Of a DNA stretch of 64,000 nucleotides, positions 7,873 to 17,122 are shown piece by piece; the stretch's first letter is position 1, and every line of letters begins with the position of its first letter. A program made the position numbers and the translations under genes. The notes under the pieces are model-generated. The model searched no databases, was not told the origin of the DNA, and saw only the letters and a program-made list of their open reading frames with translations. The stretch comes from Prosthecobacter sp. (GTDB lineage: Bacteria > Verrucomicrobiota > Verrucomicrobiia > Verrucomicrobiales > Verrucomicrobiaceae): assembly GCA_019186985.1 (NCBI GenBank), contig JABARQ010000041.1:1-64000 (forward strand), given 5' to 3'.

Positions 7873-8808
7873 TCAGGGGGATGTTTTTCCAGCCATGACC
7901 TCGCTGACATGCCGCACCCGGCAGCCGCGGGCCTTCAACAGGGCAAGCACGCCGTCAGGCCTGCCTCCCAGATGGCCGGCCCCGACGAGGACCATGACCT
8001 TTTCACCCGCCGTGAGCAGGGTGTCGAGCCGGTCAATCCAGGCGTGGTTCCGGCGGTTGATGAAGATGTCGAGCAGTTCGGGATACTTCTCCGCCTCGCG
8101 ATTGATGAGGCCGTGGAGGGTGTCGATGTCGCCCTTTTTCCAGGCGGTGATCATGGTTTCGTATTCCTGGGGCAGGGTGCTGACCTCGGCGAGGGTCTGC
8201 TCCAGCATTTCGGCCTGCTGTCTGGCGGTGAGCTGGGAAAAGAGCTGGAGCTGGAGTTCGACGGTTTCGAGGCCTTCACCGGGCTTGCGGTCACGCCGGG
8301 AGAGGTTTTCGAAAAGCTGATCAGCGCCCTTGTCGTTGCTGGCGCCCAGGGCCTGATATTCCTCGCTGGTGATGAAGAGGGAGGCGAGCCAGGGGCGGAA
8401 GCGGTTGAAGGTGGCCATGCTTTTGCGGCGGCTTTTGGCCCAGGTCCTGAGTTTTTCCCAAGTCTCGGCGGAAACGCTGGCATCCAGGGACTCACCTTCC
8501 GGATACTGGCCGAGTTCCATGAGGCGGGCGCTGAATTCAGGTGCTTCGCTGGCACCGGGGGGGAGTTCGAAGACGAGCTTCTGCGACTGCTGATAGGCAA
8601 AGTCGTAGCCAGGGGCGAGGGGGTGGTCGGACTGACGGAGGATGTGGATGGTGCCGCAGAGAAAGAGGAGGCCGGGACTGCCTTCACGGTCCACGACCCA
8701 GACGGAGCCGCGATGAGGCTGGGCGGCTTTGGCTTCGGAGTTGACTGCCGGCGGAAGACAGGAAGGCAGGACGGCCAGCAGGCAGAGGAGGATCGAGAGG
8801 CGGAGCAC
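7873..8808 (-). CDS. TraB/GumN family lipoprotein
   Basis: A member of the TraB/GumN (Tiki-like) family, whose bacterial function is mostly unknown; eukaryotic relatives are membrane metalloproteases. Two family signatures are visible: LCGTIHILR near the N-terminus and VLVGAGHLGGRPDGVL near the C-terminus. The N-terminal hydrophobic stretch ends in LPSC, a lipobox, so the product is probably a lipoprotein. The start is uncertain: a GTG at 8808 gives a compact signal, while a TTG at 8844 would lengthen it by 12 residues. It lies downstream of the acyltransferase gene on the same strand. Confidence 0.8.
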   Translation of the reverse strand: MLRLSILLCLLAVLPSCLPPAVNSEAKAAQPHRGSVWVVDREGSPGLLFLCGTIHILRQSDHPLAPGYDFAYQQSQKLVFELPPGASEAPEFSARLMELGQYPEGESLDASVSAETWEKLRTWAKSRRKSMATFNRFRPWLASLFITSEEYQALGASNDKGADQLFENLSRRDRKPGEGLETVELQLQLFSQLTARQQAEMLEQTLAEVSTLPQEYETMITAWKKGDIDTLHGLINREAEKYPELLDIFINRRNHAWIDRLDTLLTAGEKVMVLVGAGHLGGRPDGVLALLKARGCRVRHVSEVMAGKTSP

Positions 8809-8866
8809 GGGTCGAGATGAACCATCCGAGGCAGTGGATGGCAAATGGAAGTTCCCGTGCCGAGGC

Positions 8867-10678
8867 TCAGGGCTTGTGCCGGGCGAGATAGGCCCGGCAT
8901 TTTTCCTCGCCCATGTATTTGGCGAGCAGCTTGGGGTCGGTCTCGGTGAGGTCGACGAGGATCAGGCCGTCAATGACGGAGGAGAACTCCTTGTCGACAT
9001 TGAAGCTGAGGATGGTGCCGTTGAGGCGGAGGTAGTGCTTGAGGAGGACGGGGATGCCCTTGCCGTCGGTCTCCAGGCTGGAGATGAGGGCGGAGCAGTC
9101 GTCCACGTCCTGGAGGTCGGCGCTGATGAACTCGCGCATGAGCTTGCGGCCGCGGAGGTAGCGGAAGGGGTTGCGGGGGCGGACGAAGCTGGCGAGGTCC
9201 TCATGGAGGCAGTTTTCCTGGAGGAACTCGACGATGAACTTGCGGCTCAGCTTGTCGTAATCCTTGCTGATGCTGACGGGGCCGAAGAGCTTGGTGTAGC
9301 CAGGGTTGCGGCTGATCCAGTGGGCGATGCCCTTCCAGAGCAGGGGCAGGGAGGAGAGGTTGCGCTGATACTCCTTGATGATGAAGCTGCGGCCCATTTC
9401 GACCGCGCTTTCCAGGTTGGCGAGGAAGGGTTTTTCGAACTTGAAGAGGGTGTTCGTGTAGAGGCCCCTGGGGCCGTATTCACGGAGGATGATGTCCGCA
9501 CGGCCGAGCCGGTAGGCGCCGGCGATGCGTTGTGCGCGTTCATCCCAGAGGAAGAGGTGCTCGTAGTAGCGGTCGAAGCGGTCGAGGTCGATGTCCTGGC
9601 CTGTGCCTTCCCCTACCTGGCGGAAGGTGACCTCGCGAAGACGGCCGATTTCCTGGAGAGTCTCGGGGATTTCGTGGGAGTGGGCGGAATAAACGGAGAG
9701 TCCGCCCTGGCTGACGAGGCAGCCGCCGCGTTCGCGCAGGGCACCGACCTCCTCCTGGACTCGCTTGTCACGCCAAGCCGCCCTGAAACCGCCGCCTTCA
9801 TGGTCGGCCTGAGGCAGTTCTTCGGTTTCATCCTGGGCGTCGGGCCGACGGCGTCCGGAGAGGACGAAGGTGTGGATGCGCAGGTATTTGGTGAGGGCGT
9901 CATCATCCTCAAACTTGCGCAATTTTGAAAAGGGGATGGGGCTGCCGATGCGCATCTCGACGCTGCCTCCATTCTGCCAGGCGAACTCACGGAGAAGGAG
10001 GCCGGTGCGGAGCCTCGGATGAATGACGCCGGCGGCGTGGAAAAGGGCGCTGTTGCCGCCAGGGAAAAAGACGGGGAGCACGGTGGCGCTGGTGCGCCGG
10101 ACGAGGGAGCCGACATGCTTGGTCCAGGGGGCTTCATGGACGCCCTTGCCGGGCTGGTAGGCGGAGACCTCCCCGGCGGGAAAGATGATGAGGGCGCCGC
10201 CGGATTTGAGATGGGCCAGGGCAGCCTTCATGCCCTGCAGGTTTTCCCGGGCGGCCGCCGAGCCACCGAAGGGGTTGACCAGGATGGCGTGTTCCCTGAC
10301 TTCGGGCATGATGCCGAGGAGGGAGTTGGTCATGATTTTCAGATCCTTGCGGTGTTCTCCCACATAGCTGGCGAGCACGCAGGGGTCGAGAATGCCGAAG
10401 GGGTGGTTGGCGATGACGACCAGGGGGCCGCTGCGAGGAAACTCGAGGCCTGGCGGTTCGTCGATGATGAGGCCGGCCTTGATGACTGCGACCACACATT
10501 TGAAAAAGCCGCCGCAGGTCTGCTGCTCCGGTGGCAGCTTCAGGTAAAGGTTTCTGGAGTTCTGATAGACCTGGTCAAAGTCCCTCAGTCCCAGGGCACG
10601 CTCGGCGACACCACCGGCCAGACGGTAAAGCGTCTGCTGGAAAGGGGTGCGAAGATGGGCGCTAATGTCGATGATCAT
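8867..10678 (-). CDS. OlsF-like bifunctional acyltransferase (PlsC-type plus GNAT N-acyltransferase)
   Basis: A 603-residue protein with two acyltransferase domains. The N-terminal half (about 70-280) is a lysophospholipid-acyltransferase type with ANHPFGILDP as the catalytic His block and FPAGEVSAY further on. The C-terminal half (about 330-590) resembles the OlsB-type acyl-ACP N-acyltransferase that starts ornithine-lipid synthesis, with RVGEGTGQDIDLDRFD followed by YRLGRADIILREYG. This order is that of OlsF, which makes ornithine lipids in one polypeptide (family knowledge), so phosphate-free aminolipid synthesis is the best guess. The ATG at 10678 was chosen because residues upstream have low-quality composition. 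It lies 106 bases downstream of the CarH-like gene, same strand. Confidence 0.75.
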   Translation of the reverse strand: MIIDISAHLRTPFQQTLYRLAGGVAERALGLRDFDQVYQNSRNLYLKLPPEQQTCGGFFKCVVAVIKAGLIIDEPPGLEFPRSGPLVVIANHPFGILDPCVLASYVGEHRKDLKIMTNSLLGIMPEVREHAILVNPFGGSAAARENLQGMKAALAHLKSGGALIIFPAGEVSAYQPGKGVHEAPWTKHVGSLVRRTSATVLPVFFPGGNSALFHAAGVIHPRLRTGLLLREFAWQNGGSVEMRIGSPIPFSKLRKFEDDDALTKYLRIHTFVLSGRRRPDAQDETEELPQADHEGGGFRAAWRDKRVQEEVGALRERGGCLVSQGGLSVYSAHSHEIPETLQEIGRLREVTFRQVGEGTGQDIDLDRFDRYYEHLFLWDERAQRIAGAYRLGRADIILREYGPRGLYTNTLFKFEKPFLANLESAVEMGRSFIIKEYQRNLSSLPLLWKGIAHWISRNPGYTKLFGPVSISKDYDKLSRKFIVEFLQENCLHEDLASFVRPRNPFRYLRGRKLMREFISADLQDVDDCSALISSLETDGKGIPVLLKHYLRLNGTILSFNVDKEFSSVIDGLILVDLTETDPKLLAKYMGEEKCRAYLARHKP

Positions 10679-10784
10679 GGCTGCTGCGGCCTCCGGATGG
10701 GGGCGGCAGACTCCTTTGAAAAGCGTTTTTCGCAAGCGCTGAAACGTGACGGGCCGGTGACGCTGCAGGCCGCAGGCGCAAGGC

Positions 10785-11723
10785 CTAGAGCTGGGCGACC
10801 CGGACAAGGATGCGGTCAAGTTCGCACAACGAGTGGGCCCATTCGATGGACAGGTCGGACAGCTTGTCCTGATAGCCCCTGGCGGCACGGCCCCCGACGA
10901 GCAGGGTGACGTATTCGGGGAGGAGCAGGCGCATGCGGCGGAGCTTGTCCTCGATAACGGGACATTTTTCAGGATAGACCACGCTCAGGGCCACGGCGCG
11001 GGCCTTGCGGGCCACGGCGCATGCGGCGATTTCCTCGATGGGGAGGTTGGGGCCGAGGTAGGTGACCTTCCAGCCCAGGTCACGGGCGGTGGCTGCGGCC
11101 ATCATGGCGCCGAGTTCATGCATTTCACCGGCGGGCGTGGTGATGACGATCTCAGGGGCGTTGGGGGCGGTCTGGCTGCCGGGGACCGGAGTCATGAGCA
11201 GCTCTCGGATCACGGAGGTGGCGACGTGTTCGTGCGCCGGGCGCAGGTTGCCGGTCTGCCATTCTTCGCCGATGTGGACGATGAGCGGGCAGATGACGTG
11301 ATGCAGCATGCCGCGCTGGCCAAACTGCTGTCGTGCGCGCTGGAGCAGGCGGCTGAGACGTTCGCTGTCATAGACCTTGCTGGCCTCAATCGCGAGCTTC
11401 ACAAAATCCTCAGGGGAGTCCAGGGCGGGGGCTTCAGCCCGGGATGCCTGGGCGGGCGGGACTGGCGGACCGCTGCGTGCCAGATGCTGGTTCGCGAGCT
11501 TGCGGAGGTCGTCGGTGCAGAGCCGGGCGACGCTGCCGATGCGATGTCCTGCTTCGGTCAGTTCGCGCAGAAGCCTGAGCCTTTCGATCGCCTCCTCGCA
11601 GTACATCCGCCGGTTGGTGCAGGTGCGGCTGGGGTTCAGGGCGTTGTAGCGGCGCTCCCAGATGCGGATCACATGAGGGCTGAGCCCACTGAGCTGGCTG
11701 GCCGTCTGAATCGGGAAGGGCAT
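10785..11723 (-). CDS. carH: CarH-like MerR family B12-dependent photoreceptor repressor
   Basis: A 312-residue protein with a MerR winged helix at residues 4-70 (HVIRIWERRY, NRRMY), a helical cap and a C-terminal cobalamin domain. Residues known from Thermus CarH are present with the right spacing: W155, then E165-H166 ten and eleven residues later, and the ExHxxG motif at 200-205 whose H202 would be the lower cobalt ligand. In CarH these hold adenosylcobalamin, so the tetramer binds DNA in the dark and falls apart in light. Usual targets are carotenoid genes, none of which lie here. The neighbours are the OlsF-like gene downstream and the divergent spm-like gene. Confidence 0.85.
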   Translation of the reverse strand: MPFPIQTASQLSGLSPHVIRIWERRYNALNPSRTCTNRRMYCEEAIERLRLLRELTEAGHRIGSVARLCTDDLRKLANQHLARSGPPVPPAQASRAEAPALDSPEDFVKLAIEASKVYDSERLSRLLQRARQQFGQRGMLHHVICPLIVHIGEEWQTGNLRPAHEHVATSVIRELLMTPVPGSQTAPNAPEIVITTPAGEMHELGAMMAAATARDLGWKVTYLGPNLPIEEIAACAVARKARAVALSVVYPEKCPVIEDKLRRMRLLLPEYVTLLVGGRAARGYQDKLSDLSIEWAHSLCELDRILVRVAQL

Positions 11724-11849
11724 GACGGATCGGGTGGCGATGGCGGGTGTTGAAGGAAAGTGGAAAGGGTGGGTTGCCCGAGGACGGTTTTTCAGGCAAG
11801 CACTTTCCTTTACGCCTTTTTTCGCGGGCTGGATACAATCCCTTTCACC

Positions 11850-13277
11850 ATGCTGAACTCCATCTGGGCCACTTTATTGTTTGTTGGGCTGATCGTCGCC
11901 GGGCTTGTTGGCCGCGTTTCGGGGGCCGGGAGCGTGATCGACGCCGCCATGAAGGGGGCTGAAAAGGCCGTGATGGGCATCGCCCTGCCGCTGGCGGGCA
12001 TGATGATGTTCTGGCTGGGGGTCCTGAGGCTGCTGGAGAAGGCGGGGGTGCTGGAGGCTGTGGTGCGGGTGCTGTCGCCGCTTTTGCGCCGGATCTTCCC
12101 GGAGGTGCCGACCCAGCATCCGGCCATGAGCGCGATGGTGATGAACCTGTCGGCCAACATGCTCGGCCTGTCGAACAATGCGACGCCGCTGGGGTTGAAG
12201 GCCATGGGGCATCTGCAGGAGCTGAACCCGCACAAGCAGACGGCGAGCAACGCCATGATCACCTTTTTGGCGCTGAACACAGCCGCTTTCACCCTCATAC
12301 CGATGTCGGCGATGAACTTCCTGAACGCCGCCGGCATCCCGAACAGCTACCGGGTCATCCTTCCCACCATCCTTGCGACGGCCTGCGCCAGCTTCGGGGC
12401 CGCTGCGTCGGCGCTTTTCCTGAACCGTCTGCCCCGGTTTGCACCCCAGCCGGATGAGCCAGAGGCGGCTGCTGGCGAGGCATCGTCCGCCCAGCCGACG
12501 GCGGCTTCAAAGGCCGGTGTCAGCCGCAGGGCCAGGGGCTGGCTGACGCTTTTGATCGGCTTGTTCATCGCGGTTTCGGCGCTGGAACTCGGACCGCCTT
12601 CCTGGCGCGCCACGGTGCTGGAGAAAAGCGGTCTCTCGCAGGTGATCCGCCAGGCTGGTGAACGCAAGGCGCAGGCGGAGGCTGAGCTGGCGAAAAAGAA
12701 GGAGCAGGCCGCCGCGCAAGCCTCCCCTGAGGCGGCGCCTTCCTGGCGCAGGGTGATGGATGGGGCCTCGGGACTGGCGATCCCCGCCATCCTGATCCTC
12801 GCGGTCGGCTTCGCCTGGGCGAAAAAAGTACGGGTTTACGAAGAGTTTGTCGAAGGGGCCAAGGAGGGTTTTGCCGTGGCGACCCGCATCATGCCCTACC
12901 TGGTGGCGATGCTGGCCGTGCTGGCAATCCTGAGGGAGTCCGGGGCCTTTCTGCTGCTGGAGCACGCGCTCGCCCCGCTGCTTGGGCTGATTGGTTTTCC
13001 TGTCGAGCTGCTGTCACTGGCCCTCATGCGGCCGTTGAGCGGTTCGGGTTCCCAGGGATTGCTGATCGAGATCATCACGCGCTCCGACCTGAGCGAAACG
13101 GTGAAGTTCACGGCTGCGATCCTTTATGGTTCGACCGAGACGACCTTCTATGTGCTGACGGTGTATTTTGGCAGTGTCGGCATCCGGCGGTTCCGGCATG
13201 CCCTGATGGCCGGATTGATTGGTGATTTCTGCGGCATGGCTTCGGCGGTGGTCTTTGGCAGGCTGTTGTTTGGCTGA
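11850..13277 (+). CDS. Fused SpmA-SpmB nucleoside-recognition (Gate) membrane protein
   Basis: A 475-residue polytopic inner-membrane protein with two Gate (nucleoside recognition) domains. The first resembles spore maturation protein SpmA (MMMFWLGVLRLLEKAG, MNLSANMLGLSNNATPLGLKAM). The second resembles SpmB (VATRIMPYLVAMLAVLAILR, MRPLSGSGSQGLL). A charged, Ala-rich loop of about 110 residues separates them. Such fusions occur in non-sporulating bacteria, where the role is unknown. The start at 11850 is followed at once by a membrane segment. A TACAAT at 11834-11839 could be a -10 box, leaving a very short leader. It is divergent from the CarH-like gene across 126 bases. Confidence 0.82.
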   Translation: MLNSIWATLLFVGLIVAGLVGRVSGAGSVIDAAMKGAEKAVMGIALPLAGMMMFWLGVLRLLEKAGVLEAVVRVLSPLLRRIFPEVPTQHPAMSAMVMNLSANMLGLSNNATPLGLKAMGHLQELNPHKQTASNAMITFLALNTAAFTLIPMSAMNFLNAAGIPNSYRVILPTILATACASFGAAASALFLNRLPRFAPQPDEPEAAAGEASSAQPTAASKAGVSRRARGWLTLLIGLFIAVSALELGPPSWRATVLEKSGLSQVIRQAGERKAQAEAELAKKKEQAAAQASPEAAPSWRRVMDGASGLAIPAILILAVGFAWAKKVRVYEEFVEGAKEGFAVATRIMPYLVAMLAVLAILRESGAFLLLEHALAPLLGLIGFPVELLSLALMRPLSGSGSQGLLIEIITRSDLSETVKFTAAILYGSTETTFYVLTVYFGSVGIRRFRHALMAGLIGDFCGMASAVVFGRLLFG

Positions 13278-13351
13278 AGCTGGGGCCGACGGCAGCCCCG
13301 TGCTTGACGAAGGGCGGACTGACTGGCTAGTGCATGGTCCGATCTTGCCGA

Positions 13352-14950
13352 ATGCTTCAAGTCTCCCAGCTCACCGTTCCCGTCGACTACACCGATGCCG
13401 GCCTGCGCCAGGCGCTGGTGAAGCGTCTGGGCATTGCGGACCAGGAGTTGCTGGGCATGTGGGTGAAGCAGCGGGCGATCGATGCGCGCCGCCAGCATGT
13501 GGCCTTCAGTTTCACCCTGCTGGCGGAGGTCAGGGATGAAGCCCGGGTGCTGGGGCGGCATGAGGGCACGCTCCAGGTCATCGCCGCGCCTGACGAAACG
13601 TATCGCGAGGTGCGGCCACGTCCGGATCATGTCGTCTCCGGCCGGCCCGTGGTGGTCGGGACGGGGCCCTGTGGATTGTTCGCGGGGCTGCTTCTCGCAA
13701 GGGCCGGACGTCGGCCGATCCTGCTGGAACGCGGCAAGGCGGCGGGGGATCGTGCCAGGGACGTCACGGGTTTCTGGCGTCGTGGCTGGGATTTCAACCC
13801 CGAGTCGAACGTCCAGTTTGGGGAAGGGGGCGCGGGCACTTTTTCCGACGGCAAGCTCTACACCCAGATCCGGGACCGTGAGCATCGCATTCCCTGGCTG
13901 CTGAAGGAGATGGTGGCTGCGGGCGCTCCGGAGGACATCCTGGTCAAGGCTCGTCCGCACATCGGCACCGACCGCCTGATCAAGGTGGTCCGGCACATCC
14001 GTGAGGAGATCCTTTCGTTGGGCGGCGAGGTCCGCTTTGAATCACGAGTCGCCGATGTCGTCATCGAGGATGGCGTGATGCGCGCCGTGGTGCTGGCGGA
14101 CGGCAGCGTCATCGAAGGCTCGCCCATCATCCTTGCCGTGGGCCACAGCAGCCGCGACACCTTTGAGATGCTGCACCGGCATGGCGTGCCGCTGGAGGCC
14201 AAGCCCTTTTCGATCGGCGTGCGCATCGAGCATCCGCAGCGTTTTGTTGATGAGATGCTCTACGGCCGGTGGGCGGGGCATGCGCGGCTTGGCTCAGCGC
14301 CGTACAAGTTCGTGGCGCATTGCCCGACCGGCCGTGCGGCCTACAGCTTCTGCATGTGCCCGGGCGGCCTGGTGGTCGCGGCAAATTCGGAGCCGGGCAT
14401 GGTGGTCACCAACGGCATGAGCAGCTACGCCCGGGCGGAGGCGAACGCGAACAGCGGCTTCATGGTGGATGTGCGGCCCGAGGACTATGGTCAGGATTCA
14501 GTGCTCGCCGGGATTGAGTTTCAGCGCAGCATTGAGCGCGCGGCCTTCCGGCTTGGCGGAGGGAGCTACCATGCTCCAGCGCAGTTGTTAGGCGACCTGC
14601 TTGCAGGAAGAGCTTCCAAGGGGCAGGGGAGCGTGAAGCCGAGTTACGAGCCGGGTGTTGTCTGGACGGATCTGCGCGAGGTGCTGCCGGAGTATGTGAT
14701 CGCGACCCTGAAGCTCGCCGTGCCGCAGATCAGCAGGAAGCTGCCTGGCTACGGGCTTGAAGACGCCGTGCTGACTGCGGCGGAGACGCGCAGCTCATCG
14801 CCGGTGCGGATTCCCCGGCATGCCGAGACTCTGGTCTGCGAGGGAGTCGGCCAGTTTTATCCGGCTGGGGAGGGGGCGGGTTATGCCGGCGGCATCATTT
14901 CCGCCGCCGCCGACGGCATGAGGGTGGCCGAGGCGGTGCTGAGGTTGTGA
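13352..14950 (+). CDS. FAD-dependent dehydrogenase of the COG2509 type
   Basis: A 532-residue flavoprotein of the uncharacterised family often labelled NAD(P)/FAD-dependent oxidoreductase. A small N-terminal domain of about 95 residues precedes the Rossmann dinucleotide motif GTGPCGLFAGLLLARAG near residue 105. Further family blocks are NVQFGEGGAGTFSDGKLYT and, near the C-terminus, GVGQFYPAGEGAGYAGGI. Substrate and pathway are not known. The ATG at 13352 begins the conserved N-terminal domain; one six residues upstream is also in frame. It follows the spm-like gene by 74 bases on the same strand. Confidence 0.85.
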   Translation: MLQVSQLTVPVDYTDAGLRQALVKRLGIADQELLGMWVKQRAIDARRQHVAFSFTLLAEVRDEARVLGRHEGTLQVIAAPDETYREVRPRPDHVVSGRPVVVGTGPCGLFAGLLLARAGRRPILLERGKAAGDRARDVTGFWRRGWDFNPESNVQFGEGGAGTFSDGKLYTQIRDREHRIPWLLKEMVAAGAPEDILVKARPHIGTDRLIKVVRHIREEILSLGGEVRFESRVADVVIEDGVMRAVVLADGSVIEGSPIILAVGHSSRDTFEMLHRHGVPLEAKPFSIGVRIEHPQRFVDEMLYGRWAGHARLGSAPYKFVAHCPTGRAAYSFCMCPGGLVVAANSEPGMVVTNGMSSYARAEANANSGFMVDVRPEDYGQDSVLAGIEFQRSIERAAFRLGGGSYHAPAQLLGDLLAGRASKGQGSVKPSYEPGVVWTDLREVLPEYVIATLKLAVPQISRKLPGYGLEDAVLTAAETRSSSPVRIPRHAETLVCEGVGQFYPAGEGAGYAGGIISAAADGMRVAEAVLRL

Positions 14951-15010
14951 ACCTGCGCTTGAATGTGGCTGCGACGCAAGAGAACCCGCCAGGCGGGGCG
15001 TATGCTGCGG

Positions 15011-17107
15011 ATGCACAAGCCGTTCCTATCGATCCTGGTTCTTGCCACCGCGCTGCAGGCGGCGCCTTATCCTGAAAAGACCCCTGACACGCCGGGAAAC
15101 CGGATGCTTCAAGGCTACTGGGAGCGTCAGGTGCGTGAGATCGAGCAAAACGGCGGGCTCGCGGACATCCAGTCGGCGGAAGACTGGAGCAGGAAGGCGC
15201 CGGTTTATCGCCGGCAGCTGGCGGAGATGCTGGGCCTGGATCCGATGCCGGCGAGGACGCCGCTGCAGGCCACGAAGACCGGCGATCTGGCCGGTGACGG
15301 CTGGCGCGTGGAAAAGATGCACTACCAGGCCGTGCCCGGTCTCTATGTCACCGCGAACTTTTATCTGCCAACCAGGGTCGAGAAGCCGTTGCCTGCGATC
15401 CTTTATGTCTGCGGTCATGCCAACGTGGTGAAGGACGGGGTCAGCTACGGCAACAAGACGGGTTATCATCATCACGGCATCTGGTTTGCGCGTCATGGTT
15501 ACGCCTGCCTCATCATCGACACCGTGCAGCTTGGCGAGATCAGGGGCGAGCATCACGGCACCTACAGCAAGGGGCGCTGGTGGTGGTTTTCGCGGGGTTA
15601 TACTCCCGCCGGGCTGGAGGCCTGGGCCGGCATCCGCGGGCTGGACTATCTGGAAACCCGGCCCGAGGTGGACAAGGCACGGTTTGGCGTCACCGGGCGC
15701 AGCGGCGGCGGGGCCTACTCGTGGTGGGTGGCGGCGCTGGATGAGCGCATCAAGGCGGCGGCCCCCACGGCAGGAGTGACCAACATGCGCAACCATGTCG
15801 CCGACGGCTGCATCGAGGGGCACTGCGACTGCATGTTTTATGTGAACACCTACCGCTGGGACTATGACCGCCTGGTGGCGCTGGTGGCTCCGCGCGCCCT
15901 GTTGATCTGCAACACGGACAAGGATTCCATCTTCCCCATCGATGGCGTCTTCCGCATTCATCAGAGCGTCCGGCGCATCTACCAGATGCTGGGGGCGGAC
16001 GACAAGCTGGGCCTGCAGGTGGCTGAGGGGCCGCACAAGGACCTCCAGCCGCTGAATGTCGGTGCGTTTCATTGGTTCGAGCGCCATCTGAAGGGGGCGG
16101 ACCCGATGGCCGTGCTGGATGAAGGGGCGAAGAAGCAGCTGGAGCCGGAGCAGCTGAAGGTCTTTGCGGAGCTGCCGAAGGATGAAAAGAACACCACGAT
16201 TGATGAGGTCTTTGTGCCAAGGGCCGATGCACCGCAGGTGCCCGGTTCCTCCGGGGAATGGGCACATCAGAAGGAGGTCTGGATGACTGCGCTGAAGGAG
16301 AAGGTGCTGGCGGGCTGGCCAAAGGAGGCCGCCATGGTCTCCTCCAGCAAAGAGGGCCGCAGCGAGCGCGATGGCGTGGAGATGACGGCGTATGACTTTG
16401 AACCCGAGCCCGGCATCCGGCTGCGCCTGCACCTGGCCCACCGGGCGGGTTTGCGCCTGGAGGAACTGGAACTGGTGGCCTTGAACGTGCTCGACGCGGA
16501 GGGCTGGGAAAACTTCCGCCGCACCTATCAAGGCCGGTTTGGCCAGCACATCGAAAGCACGGCCAGGGTGGAGCCGGATGAAAAGGCCTTTGAGGGCGAG
16601 CAGAAGATGTTCGGCCATTTCAAATGGGGCATGGCCTACCTGGCGCCGCGTGGTGTCGGGCCGACGGAGTGGACGGGCAGCGAAAAGGCGCAGACGCAGC
16701 GATTGAGGCGTTTTTATCTGCTGGGCCAGACGGCGGACTCGATGCGGGCCTGGGACATCCGTCGGGCCGTGCAGATGCTGAAGCAGGTGGCCGGGCTTGA
16801 AAAGAAGCCGCTGTGGATCCAGGCGCAGCGGGACATGGCGGTGAACGCCCTTTATGCCTCGCTTTTTGAGGACGGCATCACGCGCCTGGACCTGCATGGA
16901 CTGCCGGCGAGCCATGCCTCGGGGCCGGCCTACCTGAATGTGTTGAAACACCTCGACATCCCGCAGGCGGCGGCCCTGGCTGCCGAAAGAACACGGGTGA
17001 TCATCTACAGTGCTGATGAAAAGGCCTGGGCCTACCCGGCCGGCGTGGTGAAGCTTCTCGGGCTGCCGGACAAGCAGTGGCAGATCCGCAGGCCGGCCGC
17101 CGAGTGA
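15011..17107 (+). CDS. Secreted acetylxylan-esterase-like protein with a degenerate second hydrolase domain
   Basis: A 698-residue secreted protein. A short signal peptide (MHKPFLSILVLATALQA) leads into an alpha/beta-hydrolase of the acetylxylan esterase/S9 type. The nucleophile elbow is GVTGRSGGGAYSW around residue 230 and a candidate catalytic histidine lies in AEGPHKDL. The C-terminal 200 residues look like a second hydrolase core, but the expected elbow reads QAQRDMAVNALYAS with no serine. The first domain likely removes acyl groups from polysaccharide. The start at 15011 gives the signal peptide; upstream in-frame starts do not. The oxidoreductase gene converges 15 bases downstream. Confidence 0.8.
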   Translation: MHKPFLSILVLATALQAAPYPEKTPDTPGNRMLQGYWERQVREIEQNGGLADIQSAEDWSRKAPVYRRQLAEMLGLDPMPARTPLQATKTGDLAGDGWRVEKMHYQAVPGLYVTANFYLPTRVEKPLPAILYVCGHANVVKDGVSYGNKTGYHHHGIWFARHGYACLIIDTVQLGEIRGEHHGTYSKGRWWWFSRGYTPAGLEAWAGIRGLDYLETRPEVDKARFGVTGRSGGGAYSWWVAALDERIKAAAPTAGVTNMRNHVADGCIEGHCDCMFYVNTYRWDYDRLVALVAPRALLICNTDKDSIFPIDGVFRIHQSVRRIYQMLGADDKLGLQVAEGPHKDLQPLNVGAFHWFERHLKGADPMAVLDEGAKKQLEPEQLKVFAELPKDEKNTTIDEVFVPRADAPQVPGSSGEWAHQKEVWMTALKEKVLAGWPKEAAMVSSSKEGRSERDGVEMTAYDFEPEPGIRLRLHLAHRAGLRLEELELVALNVLDAEGWENFRRTYQGRFGQHIESTARVEPDEKAFEGEQKMFGHFKWGMAYLAPRGVGPTEWTGSEKAQTQRLRRFYLLGQTADSMRAWDIRRAVQMLKQVAGLEKKPLWIQAQRDMAVNALYASLFEDGITRLDLHGLPASHASGPAYLNVLKHLDIPQAAALAAERTRVIIYSADEKAWAYPAGVVKLLGLPDKQWQIRRPAAE

Positions 17108-17122
17108 AGGGTGTCGTTCCGG

